A stretch of DNA of 64,000 nucleotides, taken from Bombus terrestris (Eukaryota > Arthropoda > Insecta > Hymenoptera > Apidae). This document shows positions 12,646 to 27,258 of this stretch, piece after piece. Below the pieces are notes generated by a model. That model ran no database searches and was not told the origin of the DNA. It was given only the letters and a program-made list of their open reading frames with translations. A program made the translations under genes and the position numbers. Location of the stretch: contig NW_025963557.1 in assembly GCF_910591885.1 (NCBI RefSeq), positions 1,860,001-1,924,000 of the forward strand, in the 5' to 3' direction. The first letter of the stretch is position 1; every line of letters begins with the position of its first letter.

Positions 12646-14221
12646 GTGATGTAACATTTCTTTATAATGTACGACGTTATGTAGCATTACGGTATTACGA
12701 ATAACGTTGTACTGTGTTACTTTATAACGTATGACGTTATGTAGTGTTACGTTATAACGTATGACGTCGTGTAGTATTACGTTATAACGTATGACGTTAT
12801 GTATTATTACGATATAACGTAATACGTTATGCAGAATTGGGTTATAACGTATGACGTCATGTAGTTTTGCGTTATAACGTATGACTTTACGTAGTATTAC
12901 GTTATAACGTATGATGTTATGGAGTATTACGTTATAACGTATGACGTCATGTGGTAATATTTTATTACGAATAACGTTATATTGTGTTACTTTATGACAT
13001 ATGACGTCATGTAGTATTAGGTTACAACGTATGACGTTATGTATTATTACGATATAACGTATGACGTTATGCAGTATTAGGTTCTAACGTATGACGTTAT
13101 GTAGTTTTGCGTTATAACGTATGACGTTATGTAGTATTACGATATAACGTATGACGTCATGTGGTATTACGTTATTGCGAAGAACGTTATATTGTGTCAC
13201 TTTATGACGTATGACGTCATGTAGTATTACGTTTTAACGTATGACGGTATGTAGTATTGCGTTATTCCGTATAACGTTATATAGTGTTACATTATAAAGT
13301 ATGACGTCGTGTAGTATTACGTTATAACGTATGACGTCATGTAGTTTTGCGTTATAACTTATGACGTTATGTAGTATTGCGATACAACGTATGACGTCAT
13401 GTGGTGTTACGTTATTGCGAATTACGTTATATTGTGTTACTTTATGACGTATGACGTCATGTAGTATTACGTTATAACGTATGACGGTATGTAGTATTAC
13501 GTTATTCCGTATAACGTTATATAGTGTTACTTTATGATGTATGACGTTATGTTGTATCACGTTATAGCGTATGACGTTATGGAGCATTACGTTATAACAT
13601 ATGAGGTCATGTGGTATTACATTAGTACGAATATCGTAATATTGTGTTACTTTATGGCGTATGACGTCATGTAGTATTACTTTGTGACGTATGACGGTAT
13701 GTAGTATTACGTTATTCCGTATAACGTTATATAGTGTTACGTTATAAAGTATGACGTCGTGTAGTATTACGTTATAACATATGCCGTCATGTAGCATTAC
13801 GTTATAACATATGACGTCATGTAGTATTACGATATAACGTACAACGTTATATAGAATTACGATATAACGCACAACGTTATGTCGTATTACGTTATAACGT
13901 ATCATGTCATGTAGCATTACGTTATAACGTATGACTTTATGGAGTATTACGTTATAACGTATGATGTCATGTGGTATTACGTTATTGCGAATAACGTTAT
14001 ATAGTGTTACTTTATGAAGTATGACGTTATGTTGTATTACGTTATAGCGTATGACGTTATGGAGCATTACGTTATAACGTATGAGGTCATGTGGTATTAC
14101 ATTAGTACGAATATCGTAATATTGTGTTACTTTATGACGTACGACGTCATGTAGTATTACTTTATGACGTATGACGTCATGTGGTATTACGTTATTACGA
14201 ATAACGTTATATTGTGTTACT

Positions 14222-14249
14222 TTATGTAGTATGACTTATGTAGTATGAC
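14222..14249 (+). repeat. 14-bp insertion marker 2
   Basis: Two tandem copies of TTATGTAGTATGAC. The following unit has GTGATGTAGC and ends in TATGA, and the next has GGTATAACG (class beta). The next marker is 2,534 bp downstream. Confidence 0.92.
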
Positions 14250-16755
14250 GTGATGTAGCATTTCTTTATAATGTATGACGTTATGTAGCATTACGGTATA
14301 ACGAATAACGTTGTACTGTGTTACTTTATAACGTATGACGTTATGTAGTGTTACGTTATAACGTATGACGTCGTTTAGTATTACGTTATAACGTACGACG
14401 TTATGTATTATTACGATATAACGTAATACGTTATGCAGAATTGGGTTATAACGTATGACGTCATGTAGTTTTGCGTTATAACGTATGACGTTACGTAGTA
14501 TTACGTTATAACGTATGAGGTCATGTGGTATTACGTTATTACGAATAACGTTATATTGTGTTACTTTATGACGTATGACGTCATGTAGTATTACTTCATG
14601 ACGTATGACCTCATGTAGTATTAGGTTACAACGTATGACGTTATGTATTATTACGATATAACCTATGAAGTTATGTATTATTACGATATAACGTATGACG
14701 TCATGTAGTATTACGTTATAACGTATGCCGTCATGTAGCATTACGTTATAACATATGACGTCATGTAGTATTACGATATAACGTACAACGTTATATAGAA
14801 TTACGATATAACGCACACCGTTATGTCGTATTACGTTATAACGTATCATGCCATGTAGCATTACGTTATATCGTATGACTTTATGGAGTATTACGTTATA
14901 ACGTATGATGTCATGTGGTATTACGTTATTACAAATATCGTAATATTGTGTTACTTTATGACGTATGACGTCATGTAGTATTAATTTATGACGTATGACG
15001 TCATGTTGTATTAGGTTACAACGTATGACGTTATGTATTATTACGATATAACGTATGACGTTACGTATTATTACGATATAACGTATGACGTTATGTATTA
15101 TTACGATATAACGTATGACGTCATGTAGTATTTCGTTATAACGTATGCCGTCATGTAGTATTACGTTATAACATATGACGTCATGTAGTATTACGATATA
15201 ACGTACAACGTTATATAGAATTACGATATAACGCACAACGTTATGTCGTATTACGCTATAACGTATGACGTCATGTAGTTTTGCGTTATAACGTATGACG
15301 TTATGTAGTATTACGTTATAACGTATGACGTCATGTGTTATTACGTTATTACGAATAACGTTATATTGTGTTACTTTATGACGTATGACGTCATGTAGTA
15401 TTACTTTATGACGTATGACCTCATGTAGTATTAGGTTACAACGTATGACGTTATGTATTATTACGATATAACGTATGACGTCATGTAGTATTACGTTATA
15501 ACGTATGACGGTATGTAGTATTACGTTATTCCGTATAACGTTATATAGTGTTACTTTATGAAGTATGACGTTATGTTGTATTACGTTATAACGTATGACG
15601 TTATGGAGTATTACGTTATAACGTATGAGGTCATGTGGTATTACATTATTACGAATATCGTAATATTGTGTTACTTTATGACGTACGACGTCATGTAGTA
15701 TTACTTTATGACGTATGACGTCATGTGGTATTACGTTATTGCGAATAACGTTATATTGTGTTACTTTATGACGTATGACGTCATGTAGTATTACGTTATA
15801 ACGTATGACGGTATGTAGTATTACGTTATTCCGTATAACGTTATATCGTGTTACTTTATGACGTATGACGTCATGTAGTATTACTTTATGACGTATGACG
15901 TCATGTAGTATTAGGTTACAACGTATGACGTTATGTATTATTACGATATAACCTATGAAGTTATGTATTATTACGATATAACGTATGACGTCATGTAGTA
16001 TTACGTTATAACGTATGCCGTCATGTAGCATTACGTTATAACATATGACGTCATGTAGTATTACGATATAACGTACAACGTTATATAGAATTACGATATA
16101 ACGCACAACGTTATGTCGTATTACGTTATAACGTATCATGTCATGTAGTATTACGTTATAACGTATGACGTTATGGAGTATTACGTTATAACGTATGAGG
16201 TCATGTGGTATTACGTTATTACGAATAACGTTATATTGTGTTACTTTATGACGTATGACGTCATGTAGTATTACTTTATGACGTATGACCTCATGTAGTA
16301 TTAGGTTACAACGTATGACGTTATGTATTATTACGATATAACGTATGACGTTATGTATTATTACGATATAACGTATGACGTTATGTAGTATTACGATATA
16401 ACGTATGACGTCATGTGGTGTTACGTAATTGCGAATAACGTTATATTGTGTTACTTTATGACGTATGACGTCATGTAGTATTAGGTTGCAACGTATGACG
16501 TTATGTGTTATTATGATATAACGTATGACGTTATGCAGTATTAGGTTATAACGTATGACGTCATGTAGTTTTGCGTTATAACGAATGACGTTATGTAGTA
16601 TTACGATACAACGTATGACGTCATGTGGTGTTACGTTATTGCGAATAACGTTATATAGTGTTACTTTAAGAAGTGTGACGTTATGTTGTATTACGTTATA
16701 GCATATGACGTCATGTGTTATTACGTTATTACGAATAACGTTATATTGTGTTACT

Positions 16756-16783
16756 TTATGTAGTATGACTTATGTAGTATGAC
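16756..16783 (+). repeat. 14-bp insertion marker 3
   Basis: Class alpha (GTGATGTAAC, then GGTATTACG), with a private GTTGAACTG where the other copies read GTTGTACTG or GCTGTACTG. The next marker is 885 bp downstream, the shortest interval; it includes the 31-bp monomer at 17353-17383. Confidence 0.92.
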
Positions 16784-17352
16784 GTGATGTAACATTTCTT
16801 TATAATGTATGACGTTATGTAGCATTACGGTATTACGAATAACGTTGAACTGTGTTACTTTATAACGTATGACGTTATGTAGTGTTACGTTATAACGTAT
16901 GACGTCGTGTAGTATTACGTTATAACGGATGACGTTATGTATTATTATGATATAACGTAATACGTTATGCAGAATTGGGTTATAACGTATGACGTCATGT
17001 AGTTTTGCGTTATAACGTATGACTTTACGTAGTATTACGTTATAACGTATGATGTTATGGAGTATTACGTTATAACGTATGACGTCATGTGGTAATACTT
17101 TATTACGAATAACGTTATATTGTGTTACTTTATGACGTATGACGTCATGGAGTATTAGGTTACAACGTATGACGTTATGTATTATTACGATATAACGTAT
17201 GACGTTATGCAGTATTAGGTTATAACGTATGACGTCATGTAGTTTTGCGTTATAACGTATGACGTTATGTAGTATTACGATATAACGTATGACGTCATGT
17301 GGTATTGCGTTATTGCGAATAACGTTATATTGTGTCACTTTATGACGTATGA

Positions 17353-17383
17353 CGTCATGTAGTATTACGTTTTTAACGTATGA
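17353..17383 (+). repeat. 31-bp monomer (single T insertion)
   Basis: This unit has a run of five T after TATTACG where comparable units (for example 21691 onward) have four. It is the only 1-bp gain needed to balance the register of the window. Confidence 0.85.
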
Positions 17384-17640
17384 CGGTATGTAGTATTGCG
17401 TTATTCCGTGTAACGTTATATAGTGTTACATTATAAAGTATGACGTCGTGCAGTATTACGTTATAACGTATGACGTTATGTATTATTACGATATAACGTA
17501 TGACGTTATGCAGTATTAGGTTATAACGTATGACGTCATGTAGTTTTGCGTTATAACGTATGACGTTATGTAGTATTGCGATACAACGTATGGCGTCATG
17601 TGGTGTTACGTTATTGCGAATAACGTTATATTGTGTTACT

Positions 17641-17668
17641 TTATGTACTATGACTTATGTAGTATGAC
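17641..17668 (+). repeat. 14-bp insertion marker 4
   Basis: The first half reads TTATGTACTATGAC, a private G-to-C change; the second half is TTATGTAGTATGAC. Class beta flank (GTAGC, TATGA, GGTATAACG). The next marker is 2,906 bp downstream, an interval that contains a 12-bp partial monomer. Confidence 0.92.
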
Positions 17669-20127
17669 GTGATGTAGCATTTCTTTATAATGTATGACGT
17701 TATGTAGCATTACGGTATAACGAATAACGTTGTACTGTGTTACTTTATAACGTATGACGTTATGTAGTGTTACGTTATAACGTATGACGTCGTGTAGTAT
17801 TACGTTATAACGTATGAGGTCATGTGGTATTACGTTATTACGAATAACGTTATATTGTGTTACTTTATGACGTATGACGTCATGTAGTATTACTTCATGA
17901 CGTATGACCTCATGTAGTATTAGGTTACAACGTATGACGTTATGTATTATTACGATATAACCTATGAAGTTATGTATTATTACGATATAACGTATGACGT
18001 CATGTAGTATTACGTTATAACGTATGCCGTCATGTAGCATTACGTTATAACATATGACGTCATGTAGTATTACGATATAACGTACAACGTTATATAGAAT
18101 TACGATATAACGCACAACGTTATGTCGTATTACGTTATAACGTATCATGTCATGTAGTATTACGTTATAACGTATGACGTCATGTAGTATTGGGTTACAA
18201 CGTATGACGTTACGTAGTATTACGTTATAACGTATGAGGTCATGTGGTATTACGTTATTACGAATAACGTTATATTGTGTTACTTTATGACGTATGACGT
18301 CATGTAGTATTACTTCATGACGTATGACCTCATGTAGTATTAGGTTACAACGTATGACGTTATGTATTATTACGATATAACCTATGAAGTTATGTATTAT
18401 TACGATATAACGTATGACGTCATGTAGTATTACGTTATAACGTATGCCGTCATGTAGCATTACGTTATAACATATGACGTCATGTAGTATTACGATATAA
18501 CGTACAACGTTATATAGAATTACGATATAACGCACAACGTTATGTCGTATTACGTTATAACGTATCATGTCATGTAGCATTACGTTATAACGTATGACTT
18601 TATGGAGTATTACGTTATAACGTATGATGTCATGTGGTATTACGTTATTACAAATATCGTAATATTGTGTTACTTTATGACGTATGACGTCATGTAGTAT
18701 TAATTTATGACGCATGACGTCATGTTGTATTAGGTTACAGCGTATGACGTTATGTATTATTACGATATAACGTATGACGTTATGTATTATTACGATATAA
18801 CGTATGACGTTATGTATTATTACGATATAACGTATGACGTCATGTAGTATTTCGTTATAACGTATGCCGTCATGTAGTATTACGTTATAACATATGACGT
18901 CATGTAGTATTACGATATAACGTACAACGTTATATAGAATTACGATATAACGCACAACGTTACGTCGTAATACGTTATAACGTATCATGTCATGTAGTAT
19001 TACGTTATAACGTATGACGTCATGTAGTATTGGGTTACAACGTATGACGTTATGTATTATTACGATATAACGTATGATGTCATGTAGTATTACGTTATAA
19101 CGTATGCCGTCATGTAGTATTACGTTATAACATATGACGTAATGTAGTATTACGATATAACGTACAACGTTATATAGAATTACGATATAACGCACAACGT
19201 TATGTCGTATTACGTTATAACGTATGACTTTACGTAGTATTACGTTATAACGTATGAGGTCATGTGGTATTACGTTATTACGAATAACGTTATATTGTGT
19301 TACTTTATGACGTATGACGTCATGTAGTATTACTTCATGACGTATGACCTCATGTAGTATTAGGTTACAACGTATGACGTTATGTATTATTACGATATAA
19401 CCTATGAAGTTATGTATTATTACGATATAACGTATGACGTCATGTAGTATTACGTTATAACGTATGCCGTCATGTAGTATTACATTATAACATATGACGT
19501 CATGTAGTGTTACGATATAACGTACAACGTTATATAGAATTACGATATAACGCACAACGTTATGTCGTATTACGATATAACGTTTCATGTCATGTAGCAT
19601 TACGTTATAACGTATGACGGTATGTAGTATTGCGTTATTCCGTATAACGTTATATAGTGTTACGTTATAAAGTATGACGTCATGTAGTATTACGTTATAA
19701 CGTATGACGTCATGTAGTATTACGATATAACGTACAACGTTATGTCGTATTACGTTATAACGTATCATGTCATGTAGTATTACGTTATAACGTATGCCGT
19801 CATGTAGTATTACGTTATAACATATGACGTCATGTAGTATTACGATATAACGTACAACGTTATATAGAATTACGATATAACGCACAACGTTATGTCGTAT
19901 TACGTTATAACGTATGACGTCATGTAGTATTACGTTATAACGTATGACGTTATGGAGTATTACGTTATAACGTATGAGGTCATGTGGTATTACGTTATTA
20001 CGAATATCGTAATATTGTGATACTTTATGACGTATGACGCCATGTAGTATTACGTTATAACGTATGGCGTTATGTAGTATTACGATTTAACGTATGACGT
20101 CATGTGGTATTACGTTATTGCGAATAA

Positions 20128-20139
20128 TATAACGTATGA
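20128..20139 (+). repeat. 12-bp partial monomer: out-of-register junction
   Basis: A unit ending TTGCGAATAA is followed directly by TATAACGTATGA, monomer positions 19-30, so 18 bp are missing. To the left the sequence is like region A near 6541-6600; to the right it resembles the TTATTACGATATAACG phrase. This is an exchange that did not respect the 30-bp register. Confidence 0.88.
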
Positions 20140-20546
20140 CGTTATGTATTATTACGATATAACGTATGACGTTATGTAGTATTACGATATAACGTATGAC
20201 GTCATGTGGTGTTACGTAATTGCGAATAACGTTATATTGTGTTACTTTATGACGTATGACGTCATGTAGTATTAGGTTGCAACGTATGACGTTTTGTATT
20301 ATTACGATATAACGTATGACGTTATGCAGTATTAGGTTATAACGTATGACGTCATGTAGTTTTGCGTTATAACGTATGATGTTATGTAGTATTACGATAC
20401 AACGTATGACGTCATGTGGTGTTACGTTATTGCGAATAACGTTATATAGTGTTACTTTAAGAAGTATGACGTTATGTTGTATTACGTTATAACGTATGAC
20501 GTCATGTGTTATTACGTTATTACGAATAACGTTATATTGTGTTACT

Positions 20547-20574
20547 TTATATAGTATGACTTATGTAGAGTGAC
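20547..20574 (+). repeat. 14-bp insertion marker 5
   Basis: Both halves are mutated: TTATATAGTATGAC then TTATGTAGAGTGAC. Class alpha flank. The identical doubly mutated marker recurs at 27231, 6,684 bp away, which ties the two surrounding blocks to one ancestor. Confidence 0.92.
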
Positions 20575-22180
20575 GTGATGTAACATTTCTTTATAATGTA
20601 TGACGTTATGTAGCATTACGGTATTACGAATAACGTTGTACTGTGTTACTTTATAACGTATGACGTTATGTAGTGTTACGTTATAACGTATGACGTCGTG
20701 TAGTATTACGTTATAACGTATGACGTTATGTATTATTACGATATAACGTAATACGTTATGCAGAATTGGGTTATAACGTATGACGTCATGTAGTTTTGCG
20801 TTATAACGTATGACTTTACGTAGTATTACGTTATAACGTATGACGTTATGTAGTATTACGATATAACGTATGACGTCATGTGGTGTTACGTAATTGCGAA
20901 TAACGTTATATTGTGTTACTTTATGACGTATGACGTCATGTAGTATTAGGTTGCAACGTATGACGTTATGTATTATTACGATATAACGTATGACGTTATG
21001 CAGTATTAGGTTATAACGTATGACGTCATGTAGTTTTGCGTTATAACGTATGACGTCATGTGTTATTACGTTATTACGAATAACGTTACATTGTGTTACT
21101 TTATGACGTATGACGTCACGTACTATTACTTTATGACGTATGACCTCATGTAGTATTAGGTTACAACGTATGACGTTATGTATTATTACGATATAACGTA
21201 TGACGTCATGTAGTATTACGTTATAACGTATGCCGTCATGTAGTATTACATTATGACATATGACGTCATGTAGTGTTACGATATAACGTACAACGTTATA
21301 CAGAATTACGATATAACGCACAACGTTATGTCGTATTACGATATAACGTATCATGTCATGTAGCATTACGTTGTAACGTATGATGTTATGGAGTATTACG
21401 TTATAACGTATGACGTCATGTGGTAATACTTTATTACGAATAACGTTATATTGTGTTACTTTATGACGTATGACGTCATGGAGTATTAGGTTACAACGTA
21501 TGACGTTATGTATTATTACGATATAACGTATGACGTTATGCAGTATTAGGTTATAACGTATGACGTCATGTAGTTTTGCGTTATAACGTATGACGTTATG
21601 TAGTATTACGATATAACGTATGACGTCATGTGGTATTACGTTATTGCGAATAACGTTATATTGTGTCACTTTATGACGTATGACGTCATGTAGTATTACG
21701 TTTTAACGTATGACGGTATGTAGTATTGCGTTATTCCGTATAACGTTATATAGTGTTACATTATAAAGTATGACGTCGTGTAGTATTACGTTATAACGTA
21801 TGACGTTATGTATTATTACGATATAACGTATGACGTCATGTAGTATTACGTTATAACGTATGACGTCATGTAATTTTGCGTTATAACGTATGATGTTATG
21901 GAGTATTACGTTATAACGTATGACGTCATGTGGTAATACTTTATTACGAATTACGTTATATTGTGTTACTTTATGACGTATGACGTCATGTAGTATTAGG
22001 TTACAACGTATGACGTAATGTATTATTACGATATAACGTATGACGTTATGCAGTATTAGCTTATAACGTATGACGTCATGTAGTTTTGCGTTATAACTTA
22101 TGACGTTATGTAGTATTGCGATACAACGTATGACGTCATGTGGTGTTACGTTATTGCGAATAACGTTATATTGTGTTACT

Positions 22181-22208
22181 TTATGTAGTATGACTTATGT
22201 AGTATGAC
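22181..22208 (+). repeat. 14-bp insertion marker 6
   Basis: Two intact halves. The following unit ends in TATCA and the next starts CGTAATGTAGC (class gamma with the private TAATG change). The same haplotype is at 28655 and 30079. The next marker is 3,464 bp downstream. Confidence 0.92.
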
Positions 22209-25200
22209 GTGATGTAGCATTTCTTTATAATGTATCACGTAATGTAGCATTACGGTATAACGAATAACGTTGTACTGTGTTACTTTATAACGTATGACGT
22301 TATGTAGTGTTACGTTATAACGTATGACGTCGTGTAGTATTACGTTATAACGTATGACGTTATGTATTATTACGATATAACGTAATACGTTATGCAGAAT
22401 TGGGTTATAACGTATGAGGTCATGTAGTTTTGCGTTATAACGTATGACGTTACGTAGTATTACGTTATAACGTATGAGGTCATGTGGTATTACGTTATTA
22501 CGAATAACGTTATATTGTGTTACTTTATGACGTATGACGTCATGTAGTATTACTTCATGACGTATGACCTCATGTAGTATTAGGTTACAACGTATGACGT
22601 TATGTATTATTACGATATAACCTATGAAGTTATGTATTATTACGATATAACGTATGACGTCATGTAGTATTACGTTATAACGTATGCCGTCATGTAGCAT
22701 TACGTTATAACATATGACGTCATGTAGTATTACGATATAACGTACAACGTTATATAGAATTACGATATAACGCACAACGTTATGTCGTATTACGTTATAA
22801 CGTATCATGTCATGTAGTATTACGTTATAACGTATGACGTCATGTAGTATTGGGTTACAACGTATGACGTTATGTATTATTACGATATAACGTATGATGT
22901 CATGTAGTATTACGTTATAACGTATGCCGTCATGTAGTATTACGTTATAACATATGACGTAATGTAGTGTTACGATATAACGTACAACGTTATATAGAAT
23001 TACGATATAACGCACAACGTTATGTCGTATTACGATATAACGTATCATGTCATGTAGCATTACGTTATAACGTATGGCGTTATGTAGTATTACGATGTAA
23101 CGTATGACGTCATGTGGTATTACGTTATTGCGAATAACGTTATATTGTGTTACTTTATTATGTATGACGTCATGTAGTATTACGTTATAACGTATGACGG
23201 TATGTAGTATTACGTTATTCCGTATAACGTTATATAGTGTTACTTTATGAAGTATGACGTTATGTTGTATTACGTTATAACGTATGACGTTATGGAGTAT
23301 TACGTTATAACGTATGAGGTCATGTGGTATTACTTTATTACGAATATCGTAATATTGTGTTACTTTATGACGTATGACGTCATGTAGTATTACGTTATAA
23401 CGTATGACGGTATGTAGTATTACGTTATTGCGTATAACGTTATATAGTGTTACTTTATGATGTATGACGTTATGTTGTATTACGTTATAGCGTATGACGT
23501 TATGGAGCATTACGTTATAACATATGAGGTCATGTGGTATTACATTAGTACGAATATCGTAATATTGTGTTACTTTATGGCGTATGACGTCATGTAGTAT
23601 TACTTTGTGACGTATGACGGTATGTAGTATTACGTTATTCCGTATAACGTTATATAGTGTTACGTTATAAAGTATGACGTCGAGTAGTATTACGTTATAA
23701 CGTAGGACGTTATGTATTATTACGATACAACGTATGACGTCATGTGGTGTTACGTTATTGCGAATAACGTTATATTGTGTTACTTTATGACGTATGACGT
23801 CATGTAGTATTACGTTATAACGTATGACGGTATGTAGTATTACGTTATTCCGTATAACGTTATACAGTGTTACTTTATGAAGTATGACATTATGTTGTAT
23901 TACTTTATAACGTATGACGTTATGGAGTATTACGTTATAACGTGTGAGGTCATGTTGTATTACATTATTACGAATATCGTAATATTGTGTTACTTTATGA
24001 CGTACGACGTCATGTAGTATTACTTTATGACGTATGACGTCATGTAGTATTAGGTTACAACGTATGACGTTATGTATTATTACGATATAACGTATGACGT
24101 CATGTAGTATTACGTTATAACGTATGCCGTCATGTAGCATTACGTTATAACATATGACGTCATGTAGTATTACGATATAACATACAACGTTATATAGAAT
24201 TACGATATAACGCACAACGTTACGTCGTAATACGTTATAACGTATCATGTCATGTAGTATTACGTTATAACGTATGACGTCATGTAGTATTGGGTTACAA
24301 CGTATGACGTTATGTATTATTACGATATAACGTATGATGTCATGTAGTATTACGTTATAACGTATGCCGTCATGTAGTATTATGTTATAACATATGACGT
24401 AATGTAGTATTACAATATAACGTACAACGTTATATAGAATTACAATATAACGCACAACGTTATGTCGTATTACGTTATAACGTATGACGTCATGTAGTTT
24501 TGCGTTATAACGTATGACGTTATGTAGTATTACGTTATAACGTATGACGTCATGTGTTATTACGTTATTACGAATAACGTTATATTGTGATACTTTATGA
24601 CGCATGGCGTCATGTACTATTACTTTATGACGTATGACCTCATGTAGTATTAGGTTACAACGTATGACGTTATGTATTATTACGATATAACGTATGACGT
24701 CATGTAGTATTACGTTATAACGTATGCCGTCATGTAGTATTACATTATAACATATGACGTCATGTAGTGTTACGATATAACGTACAACGTTATATAGAAT
24801 TACGATATAACGCACAACGTTATGTCGTATTACGATATAACGTATCATGTCATGTAGCATTACGTTATAACGTATGATGTTATGGAGTATTACGTTATAA
24901 CGTATGACGTCATGTGGTAATACTTTATTACGAATAACGTTATATTGTGTTACTTTATGACGTATGACGTCATGGAGTATTAGGTTACAACGTATGACGT
25001 TATGTATTATTACGATATAACGTATGACGTTATGCAGTATTAGGTTATAACGTATGACGTCATGTAGTTTTGCGTTATAACGTATGACGTTATGTAGTAT
25101 TACGATATAACGTATGACGTCATGTGGTATTACGTTATTGCGAATAACGTTATATTGTGTCACTTTATGACGTATGACGTCATGTAGTATTACGTCTTAA

Positions 25201-25644
25201 CGTATGACGGTATGTAGTATTGCGTTATTCCGTATAACGTTATATAGTGTTACATTATAAAGTATGACGTCGTGTAGTATTACGTTATAACGTATGACGT
25301 TATGTATTATTACGATATAACGTATGACGTCATGTAGTATTACGTTATAACGTATGACGTCATGTAATTTTGCTTTATAACGTATGATGTTATGGAGTAT
25401 TACGTTATAACGTATGACGTCATGTAATTTTGCTTTATAACGTATGATGTTATGGAGTATTACGTTATAACGTATGACGTCATGTGGTAATACTTTATTA
25501 CGAATAACGTTATATTGTGTTACTTTATGACGTATGACGTCATGTAGTATTAGGTTACAACATATGACGTTATGTAGTATTGCGATACAACGTATGACGT
25601 CATGTGGTGTTACGTTATTGCGAATAACGTTATATTGTGTTACT

Positions 25645-25672
25645 TTATGTAGTATGACTTATGTAGTATGAC
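25645..25672 (+). repeat. 14-bp insertion marker 7
   Basis: Two intact halves with a class gamma flank (TATCA, then CGTTATGTAGC). The next marker is 1,586 bp downstream; that interval contains the second 12-bp partial monomer. Confidence 0.92.
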
Positions 25673-26811
25673 GTGATGTAGCATTTCTTTATAATGTATC
25701 ACGTTATGTAGCATTACGGTATAACGAATAACGTTGTACTGTGTTACTTTATAACGTATGACGTTATGTAGTGTTACGTTATAACGTATGACGTCGTGTA
25801 GTATTACGTTATAACGTATGACGTTATGTATTATTACGATATAACGTAATACGTTATGCAGAATTGGGTTATAACGTATGAGGTCATGTAGTTTTGCGTT
25901 ATAACGTATGACGTTACGTAGTATTACGTTATAACGTATGAGGTCATGTGGTATTACGTTATTACGAATAACGTTAAATTGTGTTACTTTATGACGTATG
26001 ACGTCATGTAGTATTACTTCATGACGTATGACCTCATGTAGTATTAGGTTACAACGTATGACGTTATGTATTATTACGATATAACCTATGAAGTTATGTA
26101 TTATTACGATATAACGTATGACGTCATGTAGTATTACGTTATAACGTATGCCGTCATGTAGTATTACATTATAACATATGACGTCATGTAGTGTTACGAT
26201 ATAACGTACAACGTTATATAGAATTACGATATAACGCACAACGTTATGTCGTATTACGATATAACGTTTCATGTCATGTAGCATTACGTTATAACGTATG
26301 ACGGTATGTAGTATTGCGTTATTCCGTATAACGTTATATAGTGTTACGTTATAAAGTATGACGTCATGTAGTATTACGTTATAACGTATGACGTCATGTA
26401 GTATTACGATATAACGTACAACGTTATGTCGTATTACGTTATAACGTATCATGTCATGTAGTATTACGTTATAACGTATGCCGTCATGTAGTATTACGTT
26501 ATAACATATGACGTCATGTAGTATTACGATATAACGTACAACGTTATATAGAATTACGATATAACGCACAACGTTATGTCGTATTACGTTATAACGTATG
26601 ACGTCATGTAGTATTACGTTATAACGTATGACGTTATGGAGTATTACGTTATAACGTATGAGGTCATGTGGTATTACGTTATTACGAATATCGTAATATT
26701 GTGATACTTTATGACGTATGACGCCATGTAGTATTACGTTATAACGTATGGCGTTATGTAGTATTACGATTTAACGTATGACGTCATGTGGTATTACGTT
26801 ATTGCGAATAA

Positions 26812-26823
26812 TATAACGTATGA
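26812..26823 (+). repeat. 12-bp partial monomer, second copy
   Basis: The same junction, TTGCGAATAA then TATAACGTATGA, lies exactly 6,684 bp from the one at 20128. It was copied with its surroundings rather than formed independently. Confidence 0.88.
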
Positions 26824-27230
26824 CGTTATGTATTATTACGATATAACGTATGACGTTATGTAGTATTACGATATAACGTATGACGTCATGTGGTGTTACG
26901 TAATTGCGAATAACGTTATATTGTGTTACTTTATGACGTATGACGTCATGTAGTATTAGGTTGCAACGTATGACGTTTTGTATTATTACGATATAACGTA
27001 TGACGTTATGCAGTATTAGGTTATAACGTATGACGTCATGTAGTTTTGCGTTATAACGTATGATGTTATGTAGTATTACGATACAACGTATGACGTCATG
27101 TGGTGTTACGTTATTGCGAATAACGTTATATAGTGTTACTTTAAGAAGTATGACGTTATGTTGTATTACGTTATAACGTATGACGTCATGTGTTATTACG
27201 TTATTACGAATAACGTTATATTGTGTTACT

Positions 27231-27258
27231 TTATATAGTATGACTTATGTAGAGTGAC
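27231..27258 (+). repeat. 14-bp insertion marker 8
   Basis: TTATATAGTATGAC then TTATGTAGAGTGAC, identical to the marker at 20547. Class alpha flank. The next marker is 1,424 bp downstream. Confidence 0.92.

Larger units (their letters stand above)
19220..20998. repeat. Higher-order block paired with 25904-27682
   Basis: The offset is 6,684 bp throughout. Shared rare marks are the 12-bp partial monomer, the doubly mutated marker, CGTTTCATGTCATG (about 19581 and 26265) and GTTTTGTATT (about 20291 and 26975). After 20,998 the second copy lacks seven monomers (210 bp), and the match resumes at offset 6,474. Confidence 0.85.
21170..26160. repeat. About 5-kb block paired with 29070-34060
   Basis: The offset is 7,898 bp. 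Over the 2,988 bp at 22176-25163 and 30074-33061 the open minus-strand frame differs at a single residue, caused by A at 23144 against T at 31042. Both copies contain one 3,464-bp marker interval. The pairing ends near 26,160, where GTAGTATTACATT here meets GTAGCATTACGTT in the other copy. Boundaries are by eye, within one or two monomers. Confidence 0.85.
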
